Positions 8,565 through 16,771 of a DNA stretch of 64,000 nt are shown here, piece by piece. Source of the stretch: JBGPGW01 sp046349515 (GTDB lineage Bacteria; Pseudomonadota; Alphaproteobacteria; CADEGL01); contig JAXMCE010000017.1 of the NCBI GenBank assembly GCA_046349515.1, positions 1 to 64,000 on the forward strand. Reading direction: 5' to 3'. The notes beneath the pieces were generated by a model that saw nothing but the letters and a program-made list of their open reading frames with translations, was not told where the DNA came from and made no database searches. The first letter of the stretch is position 1, and the number at the start of each line of letters is the position of its first letter. The position numbers and the translations under genes were made by a program.

Positions 8565-9392
8565 ATGAGCAAAGTGACCGAATCGAAACCGATGACCGTG
8601 CCAGTGATTCGCGCGATGAAGGGCGTCACGCCCATCGTGTGCCTCACGGCCTATACCGCTCCCATGGCGCGGTTGCTCGATCAACATGTCGATCTGCTTC
8701 TCGTCGGCGATTCGCTGGGCATGGTGCTCTACGGCATGGATAGCACGTTGCCGGTCACCCTCGACATGATGATCGCACATGGCGCCGCGGTCGTGCGCGG
8801 CGCGGCGCATGCCTGCGTCATCGTCGACCTGCCGTTCGGCTCGTATCAGGAATCGCCGCAACAGGCGTTCAGGAACGCCGTGCGCGTCATGAAGGAGACG
8901 GGAGCCGCGGGCGTCAAGATCGAGGGCGGCGCTGAATTCGCCGAGACGGTGCGGTTCCTCGCGGCGCGCGGCATCCCGGTGCTGGGCCATGTCGGCCTCA
9001 TGCCACAGTCGATGAACAGCTTCGGCGGGTTCGGCGCGCGCGGGCGCACCGTGACGGAAGCCGAGCACATCATCAACGACGCGGTGGCCATCGCCGAAGC
9101 CGGCGCATTCGCGATCGTGGTCGAGGGCACGGTTGAGGCCGTGGCGCGTGCGGTGACCGCACGGGTCGCGGTGCCGACGATCGGCATCGGCGCCTCGCCC
9201 GCCTGTGACGGCCAGATTCTCGTCACCGATGACATGCTGGGTCTCTTCGCCGGTTTCGTGCCGAAATTCGTGAAGCGCTATGCGGAACTCGGCGAGTCGA
9301 TCACGGGCGCCGTCGCGGCCTATGCGAGCGATGTCCGCAAGCGGCGGTTTCCCGGACCCGAACATTGCTATGGGCTCGCGAAACGAGCCTGA
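8565..9392 (+). CDS. panB: 3-methyl-2-oxobutanoate hydroxymethyltransferase (ketopantoate hydroxymethyltransferase)
   Basis: PanB transfers a hydroxymethyl group from 5,10-methylene-THF to 2-oxoisovalerate, giving ketopantoate, the first committed step toward pantothenate and CoA. The 275-residue TIM-barrel protein shows VGDSLGMVLYGMDSTLPVTL (about 47-66, with the Mg-binding Asp), GAAGVKIEGG and the C-terminal FVKRYAEL segment. A GGGGAGGGA ribosome-binding site precedes the ATG. panC follows 50 bases later on the same strand. Length is standard. Confidence 0.97.
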   Translation: MSKVTESKPMTVPVIRAMKGVTPIVCLTAYTAPMARLLDQHVDLLLVGDSLGMVLYGMDSTLPVTLDMMIAHGAAVVRGAAHACVIVDLPFGSYQESPQQAFRNAVRVMKETGAAGVKIEGGAEFAETVRFLAARGIPVLGHVGLMPQSMNSFGGFGARGRTVTEAEHIINDAVAIAEAGAFAIVVEGTVEAVARAVTARVAVPTIGIGASPACDGQILVTDDMLGLFAGFVPKFVKRYAELGESITGAVAAYASDVRKRRFPGPEHCYGLAKRA

Positions 9393-9442
9393 GTGAGGCA
9401 GGAGCGGTCTCTTTGCCGCGGCCGAACGCGCAGCCGCCAGTC

Positions 9443-10318
9443 ATGGACAGTCCCGCACCCGGCAAGCTTGCGGTCGCGCGAACCGTCGATGAATTGCGGC
9501 GCCATGTCAGGGAATGGCGGAAGGACGGCGCCAGGATCGGCCTCGTGCCGACCATGGGAGCCCTTCACGAAGGGCACATAGCGCTTGTCCGCGCCGCGCG
9601 CTCGCGCGTGGAGCGCGTGATCGCGACGATCTTCGTCAATCCGACGCAATTCGGCCCTCGCGAGGACTTCGCGAGCTATCCGCGCACGGAGGCCAGCGAT
9701 TCGGCGAAACTCGCAGCCGAGCGCACGGATCTCCTTTTCGCGCCGCCGGTCGAGGTCATGTATCCCGCGGATTTCGCGACGACGGTGCGCGTCGCGCGCC
9801 TGTCCGAGGGGCTGTGCGGCCCGCATCGCCCCGGCCATTTCGAGGGGGTCGCGACGATCGTGGCCAAGCTTCTGATCCAGGCGCTGCCCGACTTCGCCTT
9901 CTTCGGCGAGAAGGATTACCAGCAGCTCCAGGTCATCAAGCGCCTCGCACGCGACCTCGATCTTCCGATGGAGATCATCGGCGTTCCGACCGTGCGCGAT
10001 GGGGACGGCGTCGCGCTGTCCTCGCGGAACGCCTATCTCAGCGAAGAGGAACGCCGCGTCATGCCGGTGCTCTACCGCACCATCAGCGCGATCGCCGACC
10101 GGCTGGCGCGGGGTGCCGACGTTGCCGTGGAAGTCGCCCGAGGACGGGCCGCGCTGACGGAGGCCGGATTCAGCCGGATCGACTATCTCGCCGTGGCCGA
10201 TGCGGCGAGTCTCGAACCGGTCGAGCGCATCGAAGCGCCAGCCCGCGTGCTGGTGGCTGCCTGGCTGGGCTCGACGCGGCTCATCGACAATGTGGCGGTC
10301 GAGCGCCGCAGGGCTTGA
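9443..10318 (+). CDS. panC: Pantothenate synthetase (pantoate--beta-alanine ligase)
   Basis: PanC condenses pantoate with beta-alanine using ATP, giving pantothenate. The 291-residue protein carries the nucleotidyltransferase HIGH-type motif PTMGALHEGH (about 34-43), IFVNPTQFGPREDF, the pantoate and ATP segment FFGEKDYQQLQVIK and LSSRNAYLS. I chose the ATG at 9443 because it gives the usual N-terminus; the frame is open upstream to 9365, inside panB. It forms the panBC pair. No panD lies beside it. Aspartate decarboxylation to beta-alanine must be encoded elsewhere. Confidence 0.96.
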   Translation: MDSPAPGKLAVARTVDELRRHVREWRKDGARIGLVPTMGALHEGHIALVRAARSRVERVIATIFVNPTQFGPREDFASYPRTEASDSAKLAAERTDLLFAPPVEVMYPADFATTVRVARLSEGLCGPHRPGHFEGVATIVAKLLIQALPDFAFFGEKDYQQLQVIKRLARDLDLPMEIIGVPTVRDGDGVALSSRNAYLSEEERRVMPVLYRTISAIADRLARGADVAVEVARGRAALTEAGFSRIDYLAVADAASLEPVERIEAPARVLVAAWLGSTRLIDNVAVERRRA

Positions 10319-10327
10319 GCGGAAGGG

Positions 10328-11074
10328 TTAGAGACCGTAAAGGCGGAGCACGTCCGGGGTCGCTGGGTCGAGAAGGGCGAGTGCGTGCCAGAGAGAGGCC
10401 TGATTGGCGGTGATCACGGGCCGGCCCGCCGCCGTGGCGAGCCGGGGCAGGATGGCCAAGGTATTGATCGCTGTATCCGGGATCATGATCGGCCGGCGCG
10501 AATCCGGGTTCTGTTCTGCGAAGCGGGCGACAATTTTCTCGATGTCCAGCGCCGCTGATTCGGCCGTATGAACGCAGCCGAGCGCCGAAGCACGGCGCAC
10601 GACGAGCCCTGAGTTCCGGAAGAACGTCGCGAGGAGTGCCGTAACCTCCTCCGTGTAGGCGCTGAGGATGTCGATCTCGCGCACGCCCAAAGCCGCCGCG
10701 GCCGCGGCCATGGCGAGTGACGTATTCGTCGCGGGCACGCCGACGCCCTTCACGATCTCCGCCGCCTGCGCTTCGGCGTCCGCCCGTCCTTCGACAAAGC
10801 TGCCGGTGGTGCACGCCCACAGCACGACCTCAGCGCCGGCGGCGACGAGGCGCCGTGCGGCCGGCACCAGAACCTCCTTGCGACCGATGGCCTGGAGATT
10901 CTTGGGAACCATGATGCCATCGGCCGGCGTGCGCGTGACGTGATAGCCGAGATGTCCGAAGCCATGGGTGTCGAGCCAGGGCTTGAGCCTCAGCCACTCA
11001 TAGTCGAAGGGGCCATCGTCGGGCAGGATCACGCCAAGCGAGCGGCGATGGGCTGCGGGCATTCTGTCGGTCAT
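10328..11074 (-). CDS. Asp/Glu racemase superfamily protein (maleate isomerase / arylmalonate decarboxylase type)
   Basis: This 248-residue cytosolic protein belongs to the two-cysteine Asp/Glu/hydantoin racemase superfamily. The first active-site segment VLWACTTGSFVEG holds Cys88 and the second SALGCVHTAES holds Cys167. The ACTTGSF form resembles maleate cis-trans isomerases and arylmalonate decarboxylases more than amino acid racemases. The start ATG overlaps the stop of the upstream EamA gene (ATGA), so the two are translationally coupled. The substrate is unknown. Linkage to an exporter and a purine phosphoribosyltransferase does not match a pathway I know. Confidence 0.8.
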   Translation of the reverse strand: MTDRMPAAHRRSLGVILPDDGPFDYEWLRLKPWLDTHGFGHLGYHVTRTPADGIMVPKNLQAIGRKEVLVPAARRLVAAGAEVVLWACTTGSFVEGRADAEAQAAEIVKGVGVPATNTSLAMAAAAAALGVREIDILSAYTEEVTALLATFFRNSGLVVRRASALGCVHTAESAALDIEKIVARFAEQNPDSRRPIMIPDTAINTLAILPRLATAAGRPVITANQASLWHALALLDPATPDVLRLYGL

Positions 11075-11976
11075 GGGTTCTGCGCGTCCACGCTCGGCAC
11101 GATCAGGACCAGCGCCAGCGCCGCCATGACGAGCGCGAGAGCCGTCAGGCCGCGCCAGCCGGGTTCTTCGCCGAGCATGAGCGCGCCGCTCACCACGCCC
11201 ACGACCGGCACCATGAGCGTCGAGATGGCGGCAATCCCTGCAGGCAGCAGCGCCATGATCCTGAACCAGGCCAGATAGCAGAGGACGAAGGGGACGACGA
11301 TGGTGAAGGCCGTGGCGGCCCACGCGGCATTGCTCGCCTCGGGAATCCTGAAGCCTTCGATCAGGCCTGCGAGGATGACGACCGGAACGCTGCCGAGGCC
11401 CACGGTCCAGACGGTGAGGCTCAGGACCGGCATCGACCAGCGCACCTGCTTGATGAGGATCACGCCCGAGGCCCAAGACAGGGCACCGAGGAGGATGAAG
11501 GCAGCGCCCAAGGGTGACACCGCCAACGCCTCGAGATCGCCCGACAGGAGCACGGCGATCGCGGCCATGCCAAGCGCGAGCCCGGCGAGGCGCCGGGGCC
11601 CGGCCCGCTCGCCGAGCACGAGGGCGGAGAGCGCCACAGCCCACAGCGGCATGGTGAAGGCCAGGACTGCCGCGTAGCCGGACGCCATGAGGCGGATGCC
11701 ATAGGCGACCGCGACCTGCCAGATCGAGACGTTCAGCAACGCGGCGAAGATGAGTGGCCGCCACTCTGTCCGACTCACGCGAAGCGATGCGCCCGCGATG
11801 CGTGCCGCAAGGATCAGCCCGACCGTGCCGAGAGCGCCCGTGATGCCGCGGTAGGTCCACGGAGGAATCTCGGTGAGGGAGATTTTCATGAGAGGCCAGT
11901 TGACGCCCCAGCCGAGCGTCAGACCCGCGAGGAGAAGCAGTCCCCGCCCCGAGAGCGCGCGCCTGCGCGCCGTCAT
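11071..11976 (-). CDS. EamA-family (DMT superfamily) transporter
   Basis: This 301-residue protein of about ten membrane helices has the two EamA repeats typical of drug/metabolite exporters. The N-terminus contains LLAGLTLGWGVNWPLMKISL, the W-G-x-N-W/F-style first-helix motif. The second repeat shows PLGAAFILLGALSWASGVIL and, near the end, LMVPVVGVVSGALMLGEEP. Such proteins usually export amino acids, purines or other small metabolites. It overlaps the gpt stop and the racemase-like start by four bases each, so it is the middle gene of a coupled operon. Confidence 0.9.
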   Translation of the reverse strand: MTARRRALSGRGLLLLAGLTLGWGVNWPLMKISLTEIPPWTYRGITGALGTVGLILAARIAGASLRVSRTEWRPLIFAALLNVSIWQVAVAYGIRLMASGYAAVLAFTMPLWAVALSALVLGERAGPRRLAGLALGMAAIAVLLSGDLEALAVSPLGAAFILLGALSWASGVILIKQVRWSMPVLSLTVWTVGLGSVPVVILAGLIEGFRIPEASNAAWAATAFTIVVPFVLCYLAWFRIMALLPAGIAAISTLMVPVVGVVSGALMLGEEPGWRGLTALALVMAALALVLIVPSVDAQNP

Positions 11977-12461
11977 CGCGCGGAACGTTGATCGGCGATC
12001 GGCCGGATGAACTGCGGCTCCATGTCCCAGGGGAAATGAATCCAGGTGTCCTGGCTCACCTCGGTGATGAAGGTGTCGACGAGCGGCCGGCCGGCCGGCT
12101 TCGCGTACACCGTCGCGAAATGCGCCTTCGGCAGCAGCCGCCGCACGGCGCGGGCGGTTGCGCCGGTATCGACGAGATCGTCGATGATGAGCCAGCCTTC
12201 GCCGTCATGGGACGGCGCCTTGAGGATGCGGGCCTCGCCCTGCGCCTGGTGGTCGTAGCTTGCGACGCACACGGTGTCGAGCGTGCGGATGCCAAGCTCG
12301 CGCGCGACGATGGTGGCGGGCACGAGGCCGCCGCGCGCGATCGCGACGATGCCCGTCCACGAGTTCCGCTCGACAAGACGCCAGGCGAGCGCCTTCGAGT
12401 CGCGGTGCAATTGCTCCCACGAGACGGGGAAGGATTTTGTGAAGCGTTCGTCGGTTTCCAC
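11973..12461 (-). CDS. gpt: Xanthine-guanine phosphoribosyltransferase
   Basis: Gpt salvages xanthine and guanine with PRPP to XMP and GMP. The 162-residue protein has SFPVSWEQLHRD near the start, AIARGGLVPATIVARELGI, the PRPP-loop LIIDDLVDTGATARAVR and AKPAGRPLVDTF, closely matching enterobacterial Gpt. I place the start at the GTG at 12461 because GGAGGGAGA precedes it at good spacing; a TTG at 12483-12485 would add eight residues. It is first gene of the gpt-eamA-racemase operon, joined by an ATGA overlap. Confidence 0.94.
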   Translation of the reverse strand: METDERFTKSFPVSWEQLHRDSKALAWRLVERNSWTGIVAIARGGLVPATIVARELGIRTLDTVCVASYDHQAQGEARILKAPSHDGEGWLIIDDLVDTGATARAVRRLLPKAHFATVYAKPAGRPLVDTFITEVSQDTWIHFPWDMEPQFIRPIADQRSAR

Positions 12462-12485
12462 GCTCTCCCTCCGGGTCAAACGCAA

Positions 12486-12512
12486 AGGCCCCGAGGATCG
12501 CCCCGGGGCCCT
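12486..12512 (-). terminator. Candidate terminator after the large lipoprotein gene
   Basis: An inverted repeat GGCCCCG/CGGGGCC spans this stretch, about 30-55 bases downstream of the lipoprotein stop at 12542 on the minus strand. The following sequence is only modestly T-rich (TTTGCGTTT), so it is a GC-strong hairpin with a weak tail. It also lies just upstream of the gpt start. Confidence 0.5.
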
Positions 12513-12541
12513 GCAGGAAGCCTCAACGCCGTCCTCGGCGC

Positions 12542-13891
12542 TCAGCGCACGTAGATGTGCACCTCGCTCGACTCCGTGACCTCGCTCGTTGCCGAGGTCA
12601 TCGTGATCCGGTTGGCCGGCAAGCCCATGTTCGTCAGCGACCGCATGACCTTGTCCGCATTGCGCTTGGACGAGGTCGCCTTGCTCGCGGTCTGGCTGGG
12701 CGGCCCCTTGAGCGGCGCCACGGCCACCACTTCGAAGGTGGCGTCAGGCCTGCGGTCGAGCGCCCCCTTGAGGGCCGTATAGAGCGCCTGCTCGTATTCG
12801 ACCTTGGGATTGTCGAATCGGATGACCACCAAGGGCCGCCGGTTCGCTTGCAAAGTTCCGCCATTGGTTGCCGGTGGCGCGCTCGCGGAGCCGGAAGGCC
12901 CTGGCGCAAGCGACCGGTTGGCCAAGCTCTGGCCGAACATCTCGCCGTTCTTGATCGCGATCGAGAGCGCCGTGAGGTTGCTTCTCTCGCGGCCGACATA
13001 CACGCTCTGCCGCGCCACCTCGTTCGAGAGGTCGTTCAGGATGCGGTCGATCGTGACGACCGTGCGATTGGTTTCGTCCTCGAGGACGTTGAGCTGGCGG
13101 TGGTCCTCTTCGACGGCGCCTTGGAGGCTGTAGGCCGCGCGCACGGATTCGAGGATGAAGGCCGCGATTGACGAATCGCCGGCGACGGCATTGGCGCCGG
13201 CGTTCATGCGGCCGACCGTCTCGTTGAGATGGTCGAGTTCGATCTGCGCCTGGCTCCATTGGCCGAGAAGGACGGGATTGCCCGGCGTGGTGCCGATCTG
13301 GAGGCGCGCGTTGATGGCCGCGACGAGGCCGTGATAGCGCTCGGCCGTCTGGTTGGCATCGATGCGCATGCCCTGGATCGCCGCGTTGTGCCCCGCGACC
13401 GTTTGTTGGAGTTGGCCAAGCTGGTTGCGCAGGTCCATCACCTTTTGACCGACGAAGGTGCCGGTTGGCGAAACGGGGGCCGGCATGATCTGGGGTGAAA
13501 GTGTGTTCGGCGCGCTTCCGGCTGGCGCGTTGCTCGGCACGGCCGCCTGACTCGGCGCCGCCTGAGCGAGCTGGGGTGCCGCGGGCCGCACCGGCGTCGC
13601 CGCCGCGATCTGCACAGGCTGCTGCGTCGTCGACAGCGAGGGGATGGCGTAGGGCAAGCCTTGGATCGACGCTGTCTGAGTGGCCCCGTAAGGCTGCGGC
13701 GTCATCATCGCATAGGCCTGGCCCGGGACCGGTTGCGCGGGCTGGGCCGCGGTCGAGGCCGGCTTCACCGCCTCCTTGCCCGCAGGATCACCGCCCGTCA
13801 GCTTCGGCCAGAGAATATCGTCCGAGAAGGCGCAGCCCGACAGAAGAAATCCGGCGCCAAGAACAACTGCGATGACTTTGGGTAGCGACAT
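12542..13891 (-). CDS. Outer-envelope lipoprotein with coiled coil and OmpA-like C-terminal region
   Basis: This 449-residue protein has a lipoprotein signal ending LLSGC (Cys near 20), so it should be lipid-anchored. A long Pro/Ala/Gln-rich low-complexity region (about 25-155) follows. A predicted coiled-coil stretch (about 160-330, with MDLRNQLGQLQQTVAG) leads to a C-terminal globular part that starts PLVVIRFDNPKVEYEQALY. That part ends in a SKRNADKVMRSL helix and a VHIYVR strand, which looks like an OmpA-type peptidoglycan-binding fold. The ATG at 13891 is preferred to the TTG at 13903 because it places the signal correctly. The function is unknown; an envelope structural or PG-tethering role is inferred. 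Confidence 0.75.
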   Translation of the reverse strand: MSLPKVIAVVLGAGFLLSGCAFSDDILWPKLTGGDPAGKEAVKPASTAAQPAQPVPGQAYAMMTPQPYGATQTASIQGLPYAIPSLSTTQQPVQIAAATPVRPAAPQLAQAAPSQAAVPSNAPAGSAPNTLSPQIMPAPVSPTGTFVGQKVMDLRNQLGQLQQTVAGHNAAIQGMRIDANQTAERYHGLVAAINARLQIGTTPGNPVLLGQWSQAQIELDHLNETVGRMNAGANAVAGDSSIAAFILESVRAAYSLQGAVEEDHRQLNVLEDETNRTVVTIDRILNDLSNEVARQSVYVGRERSNLTALSIAIKNGEMFGQSLANRSLAPGPSGSASAPPATNGGTLQANRRPLVVIRFDNPKVEYEQALYTALKGALDRRPDATFEVVAVAPLKGPPSQTASKATSSKRNADKVMRSLTNMGLPANRITMTSATSEVTESSEVHIYVR

Positions 13892-14037
13892 GCGTGTGCC
13901 CAAGAAACGGCCGCCAGACGATCGGAAGTGCCCCCTCCCCGTCGATCAAGAATGCGACGGTCGGCCACCAAAAAAATGACAGCAAGCGCTCCCCATTGCA
14001 ATGACAATAGGGGTCGCGTCCGGCACCGCTCGGCACT

Positions 14038-14046
14038 TATCCACAA
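14038..14046 (+). promoter_or_regulatory. Perfect DnaA-box sequence
   Basis: TTATCCACA, the consensus DnaA-binding 9-mer, lies in the gap between the lipoprotein gene and tRNA-Arg. An imperfect TTATCTACT follows at about 14074. There is no cluster of boxes, so an origin is not implied. DnaA binding or a regulatory role is only a possibility. Confidence 0.4.
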
Positions 14047-14141
14047 GGCGCCAACTTGCCAGGATTGGGCGGATTATCTACTGTCCGCCGCGTGGCCGGG
14101 CCGCGCTGTCTTGCGCGGTGTCACGAGGCCACGTCTCCAAT

Positions 14142-14218
14142 GCGCCCGTAGCTCAACTGGATAGAGCACCAGACTACGGATCTGGGGGTTGGGAGTTCGA
14201 ATCTCTCCGGGCGCGCCA
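14142..14218 (+). tRNA. tRNA-Arg (anticodon ACG), CCA encoded
   Basis: A full cloverleaf is present. The acceptor stem is GCGCCCG/CGGGCGC, the D arm GCTC/GAGC, the anticodon stem CCAGA/TCTGG with loop CTACGGA, and the T arm GGGAG/CTCTC with loop TTCGAAT. G and CCA complete the 3' end. The loop gives anticodon ACG, which reads CGU/CGC/CGA after A-to-I editing of base 34. A possible promoter TTGCCA (14056-14061) with TACTGT 17 bases later lies upstream but is weak. Confidence 0.97.
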
Positions 14219-14343
14219 TTCACAGCAATCGTACTTGGGGGCGTGCCTGGAGCGGCCGGGCGCGCTCGTCCGATCGTTCGCCTCACCTGCGCATGCGGGC
14301 ACGAGCGATCGGCCGCTCGAGGCAAGAGCGGCGTGTCGCGGGC

Positions 14344-15228
14344 TCAGAGATGGCCGCGGATGAATTGGCCGGCCGCACCGAGCGCGCGGCGACCGGGCTC
14401 TAGCTGCGCGTTCCACACGGGCCAGGCGTGAATCATGTGCGGCCAGATTTCGAGCGCCGTGGCGACGTGCGCTGCGCCCGCGGCGGCCGCTAGTCGCACT
14501 GCGTCATCTAGGAGCGTTTCGTCCGATCCAACTTGTATCAATAGCGGCGGCAGGCCTGACAAGTCGCCGAACAGGGGCGAAACGCGCGGATCCTTGCGAT
14601 CCATTGCTCCGCCGAGATAGGCATCGGCGAGTTCCCCGAGATAGGTCCGGTGGATGAGCGGGTCGACCGAATCCTTGGTCGCGAGCGTCGAGCCCGACAT
14701 CGTCAGGTCTGTCCATGGAGACACGAGCCAGGCGCAGGCCGGCACGGGCTCTTTCGCGTCGCGCAGATGCAGGGCCAAGGCCAAAGAGAGCCCGCCCCCG
14801 GCACTGTCGCCGCCGACCACGATCTCGTTCGCCTTGAAACCCTCCCGCCGCAAGAAGCGCCAGGTGGTGAGTGCGTCTTCGAGAGCCGCGGGGAAAGGGT
14901 GTTCAGGGGCGAGCCGATATCCCACGGCGAGGGTGCGGATGCCGGCTGCCCGTCCGGCCTCGGTCACCATGCGGCGATGGCTGAGAATCGAGCCGGAGCA
15001 ATAACCGCCGCCATGGAAAAAGACCAAGACGCGCGAGGGATCACTGCCGGGGACGATCGACCATTCGCCAGGTATCCCGTCGATATCGACGGGCGAAAGT
15101 TTCACGTCCTCCGCGACCGGCCAGACGGACCCGACCTCGTCGAGGCGCTGGCGCCGCTCGTTCCACCCGACGGGGCGCGGCTTTGCGCTGAGGAGCGTTC
15201 GTATGGCTGCGATTTCACTTTGGGCCAT
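14344..15228 (-). CDS. Alpha/beta hydrolase, hormone-sensitive-lipase-type carboxylesterase
   Basis: This 294-residue hydrolase has the HSL-family oxyanion-hole motif HGGGYCSG (about 72-79). The nucleophile elbow is GGDSAGGG with Ser142. A downstream Asp lies in QVGSDETLLDDA and a His in WPHMIHAW (about residue 272). Family members hydrolyse short-chain esters in the cytosol. GGAG before the ATG at 15228 supports that start over an in-frame upstream codon at 15333. It lies between tRNA-Arg and a ThrE-type exporter on the same strand; the 222-base gap suggests its own promoter. The natural substrate is unknown. Confidence 0.9.
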   Translation of the reverse strand: MAQSEIAAIRTLLSAKPRPVGWNERRQRLDEVGSVWPVAEDVKLSPVDIDGIPGEWSIVPGSDPSRVLVFFHGGGYCSGSILSHRRMVTEAGRAAGIRTLAVGYRLAPEHPFPAALEDALTTWRFLRREGFKANEIVVGGDSAGGGLSLALALHLRDAKEPVPACAWLVSPWTDLTMSGSTLATKDSVDPLIHRTYLGELADAYLGGAMDRKDPRVSPLFGDLSGLPPLLIQVGSDETLLDDAVRLAAAAGAAHVATALEIWPHMIHAWPVWNAQLEPGRRALGAAGQFIRGHL

Positions 15229-15450
15229 CGCATTCTCCGGGAGGAGGGAAGAGGAGGCGATCGATCTGATGATCAAAAACACCCGCGCGGAAATTGTTCG
15301 CTTCGAGAGCGGTGGAGCCTCGATCGGTGCCATTTCGTCGACCGGAACATCTTACGGACTCTGGCATCGTCGTGCACCGGCGACCGAGGCCGGGTTGCGG
15401 ACACGGGCGAAGCGCCCCGCAGGCTCGATTCCGGCAAGGGTCCGCACGTC

Positions 15451-16701
15451 CTATGACCTCGATCGCTCCCAACGGTCGCTGACATGATCGACGGCCATCT
15501 TCGGAACGATGAGGCCGAGGCTCATCGCCAGGATGACGATCGCGGCGAGGAGGCCGTCGGCGGCGGTCGCGCTGAGCAGATCCAGCGTCGTCCCGGAGCC
15601 GTTGGCGATCTGCAAGAGGCCGCTCGCCATCCTGAACAGGTCAACGCCCGGTATCATGGACACCACGGACGCGAAACCGATGGCGGCAAACGGCATGTGC
15701 GTGCGCCGCGAGACGGGCGTGAGGATGAGGGCCACCACGACGCAGGCGACCAAGGCGCCCGTCGCGGGCCCAAACCCAAGCAAAGTGAGTGCCGCCCAGC
15801 GCAGCGCGTGGGCGAACATCCCGATCGCAATCGGCCACGGCATCATGCGCGGCGGCGTGGAAAAAAAGATGCTGTATGCGGCAACGGCAACGCCGGCGGC
15901 GATCACGTCTTGCCACAATGGGACGGCCCTGCCGGCCGGGTCGGTCGGGAGCGAGATGCCGAGCAATGCCAGCCCGAGCAGCAGCCCCACCGAGATCGCG
16001 ACGACGATGAGGCCGGCGTAAATCATGCGGGCGGCGCCAAGCGCGATCCGCCCGTTGATGAGGTCGAGCGCGCCGTTGAGCAGGTGCGGCCCAGGGACGA
16101 GGACCATGCACGGGCAGACCGCGACGAGGCGCAAGGACGAGCTCAGCTCGTAGCGGACGGCGAGGGCACCGATGATGCCCGCGAGGAGCGCCGCGCAAAA
16201 TGGCTGGAGGAACAGATTGGCGCTGAGCCCGCCGAGCGCGCGGCGGAGGACGGCCCCGGCTCCGGCACTGAGGAATATCAGCAGCGCCGCCGAAACATGG
16301 TCGACCCCGAAGATCACCGCCAAGGCCACGGAGCCGGCCGCGGCCGCGAGCGCGAAAAGCCAGGTCGGCGCGGGCGGCGACTGCGCGATTCCGTCGATCG
16401 CCGCCATGGCGGCGTCGGGCGCCAGGCGGCCGGAGGCCATGTCCTCGACCGCCCGCATCGTCGACGCCACGCGGTCCATTTCGACGCCCGTGGGATCGGC
16501 CGAAACCTCGACACGCGGCGGCCCGTCGCGGCCATTGCCGACAAGCGCGAGTTCGCCCCAGCGCGGCATGAGCGTGGCATTGAGCCCGAACGCGCGGGCC
16601 AGGCGCCCGGCCGCGCGGACCGTCTGCTCGGTCGCCTGGCCGTTGACGTGAAGGACCCTCGCAGAAGCAAGAACGAGGCTGGCCCGCTCATCCGCCGTCA
16701 T
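15451..16701 (-). CDS. ThrE-type threonine/serine exporter family protein
   Basis: This 416-residue protein combines an N-terminal cytosolic DUF1212-like region (about 1-125) with a membrane part of about ten helices (130-416), the two-part ThrE architecture. Characteristic pieces are the N-terminal RVLHVNGQATEQTVRAAGRL, and VAVCPCMVLVPGPHLLNGAL followed by DLINGRIALGAARM. Known relatives export threonine and serine. The start at 16701 has GGGAGAG upstream; an earlier in-frame codon at 16782 would run into fumC. Substrate specificity is inferred from the family only. It directly follows fumC on the same strand. Confidence 0.85.
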   Translation of the reverse strand: MTADERASLVLASARVLHVNGQATEQTVRAAGRLARAFGLNATLMPRWGELALVGNGRDGPPRVEVSADPTGVEMDRVASTMRAVEDMASGRLAPDAAMAAIDGIAQSPPAPTWLFALAAAAGSVALAVIFGVDHVSAALLIFLSAGAGAVLRRALGGLSANLFLQPFCAALLAGIIGALAVRYELSSSLRLVAVCPCMVLVPGPHLLNGALDLINGRIALGAARMIYAGLIVVAISVGLLLGLALLGISLPTDPAGRAVPLWQDVIAAGVAVAAYSIFFSTPPRMMPWPIAIGMFAHALRWAALTLLGFGPATGALVACVVVALILTPVSRRTHMPFAAIGFASVVSMIPGVDLFRMASGLLQIANGSGTTLDLLSATAADGLLAAIVILAMSLGLIVPKMAVDHVSDRWERSRS

Positions 16702-16771
16702 CGACACTCTCCCAACCCGTTCCGCGTCCGCGCCAGGCCCTGCCGCGTCATGCCGTCGCGGCGGCCCTCCG

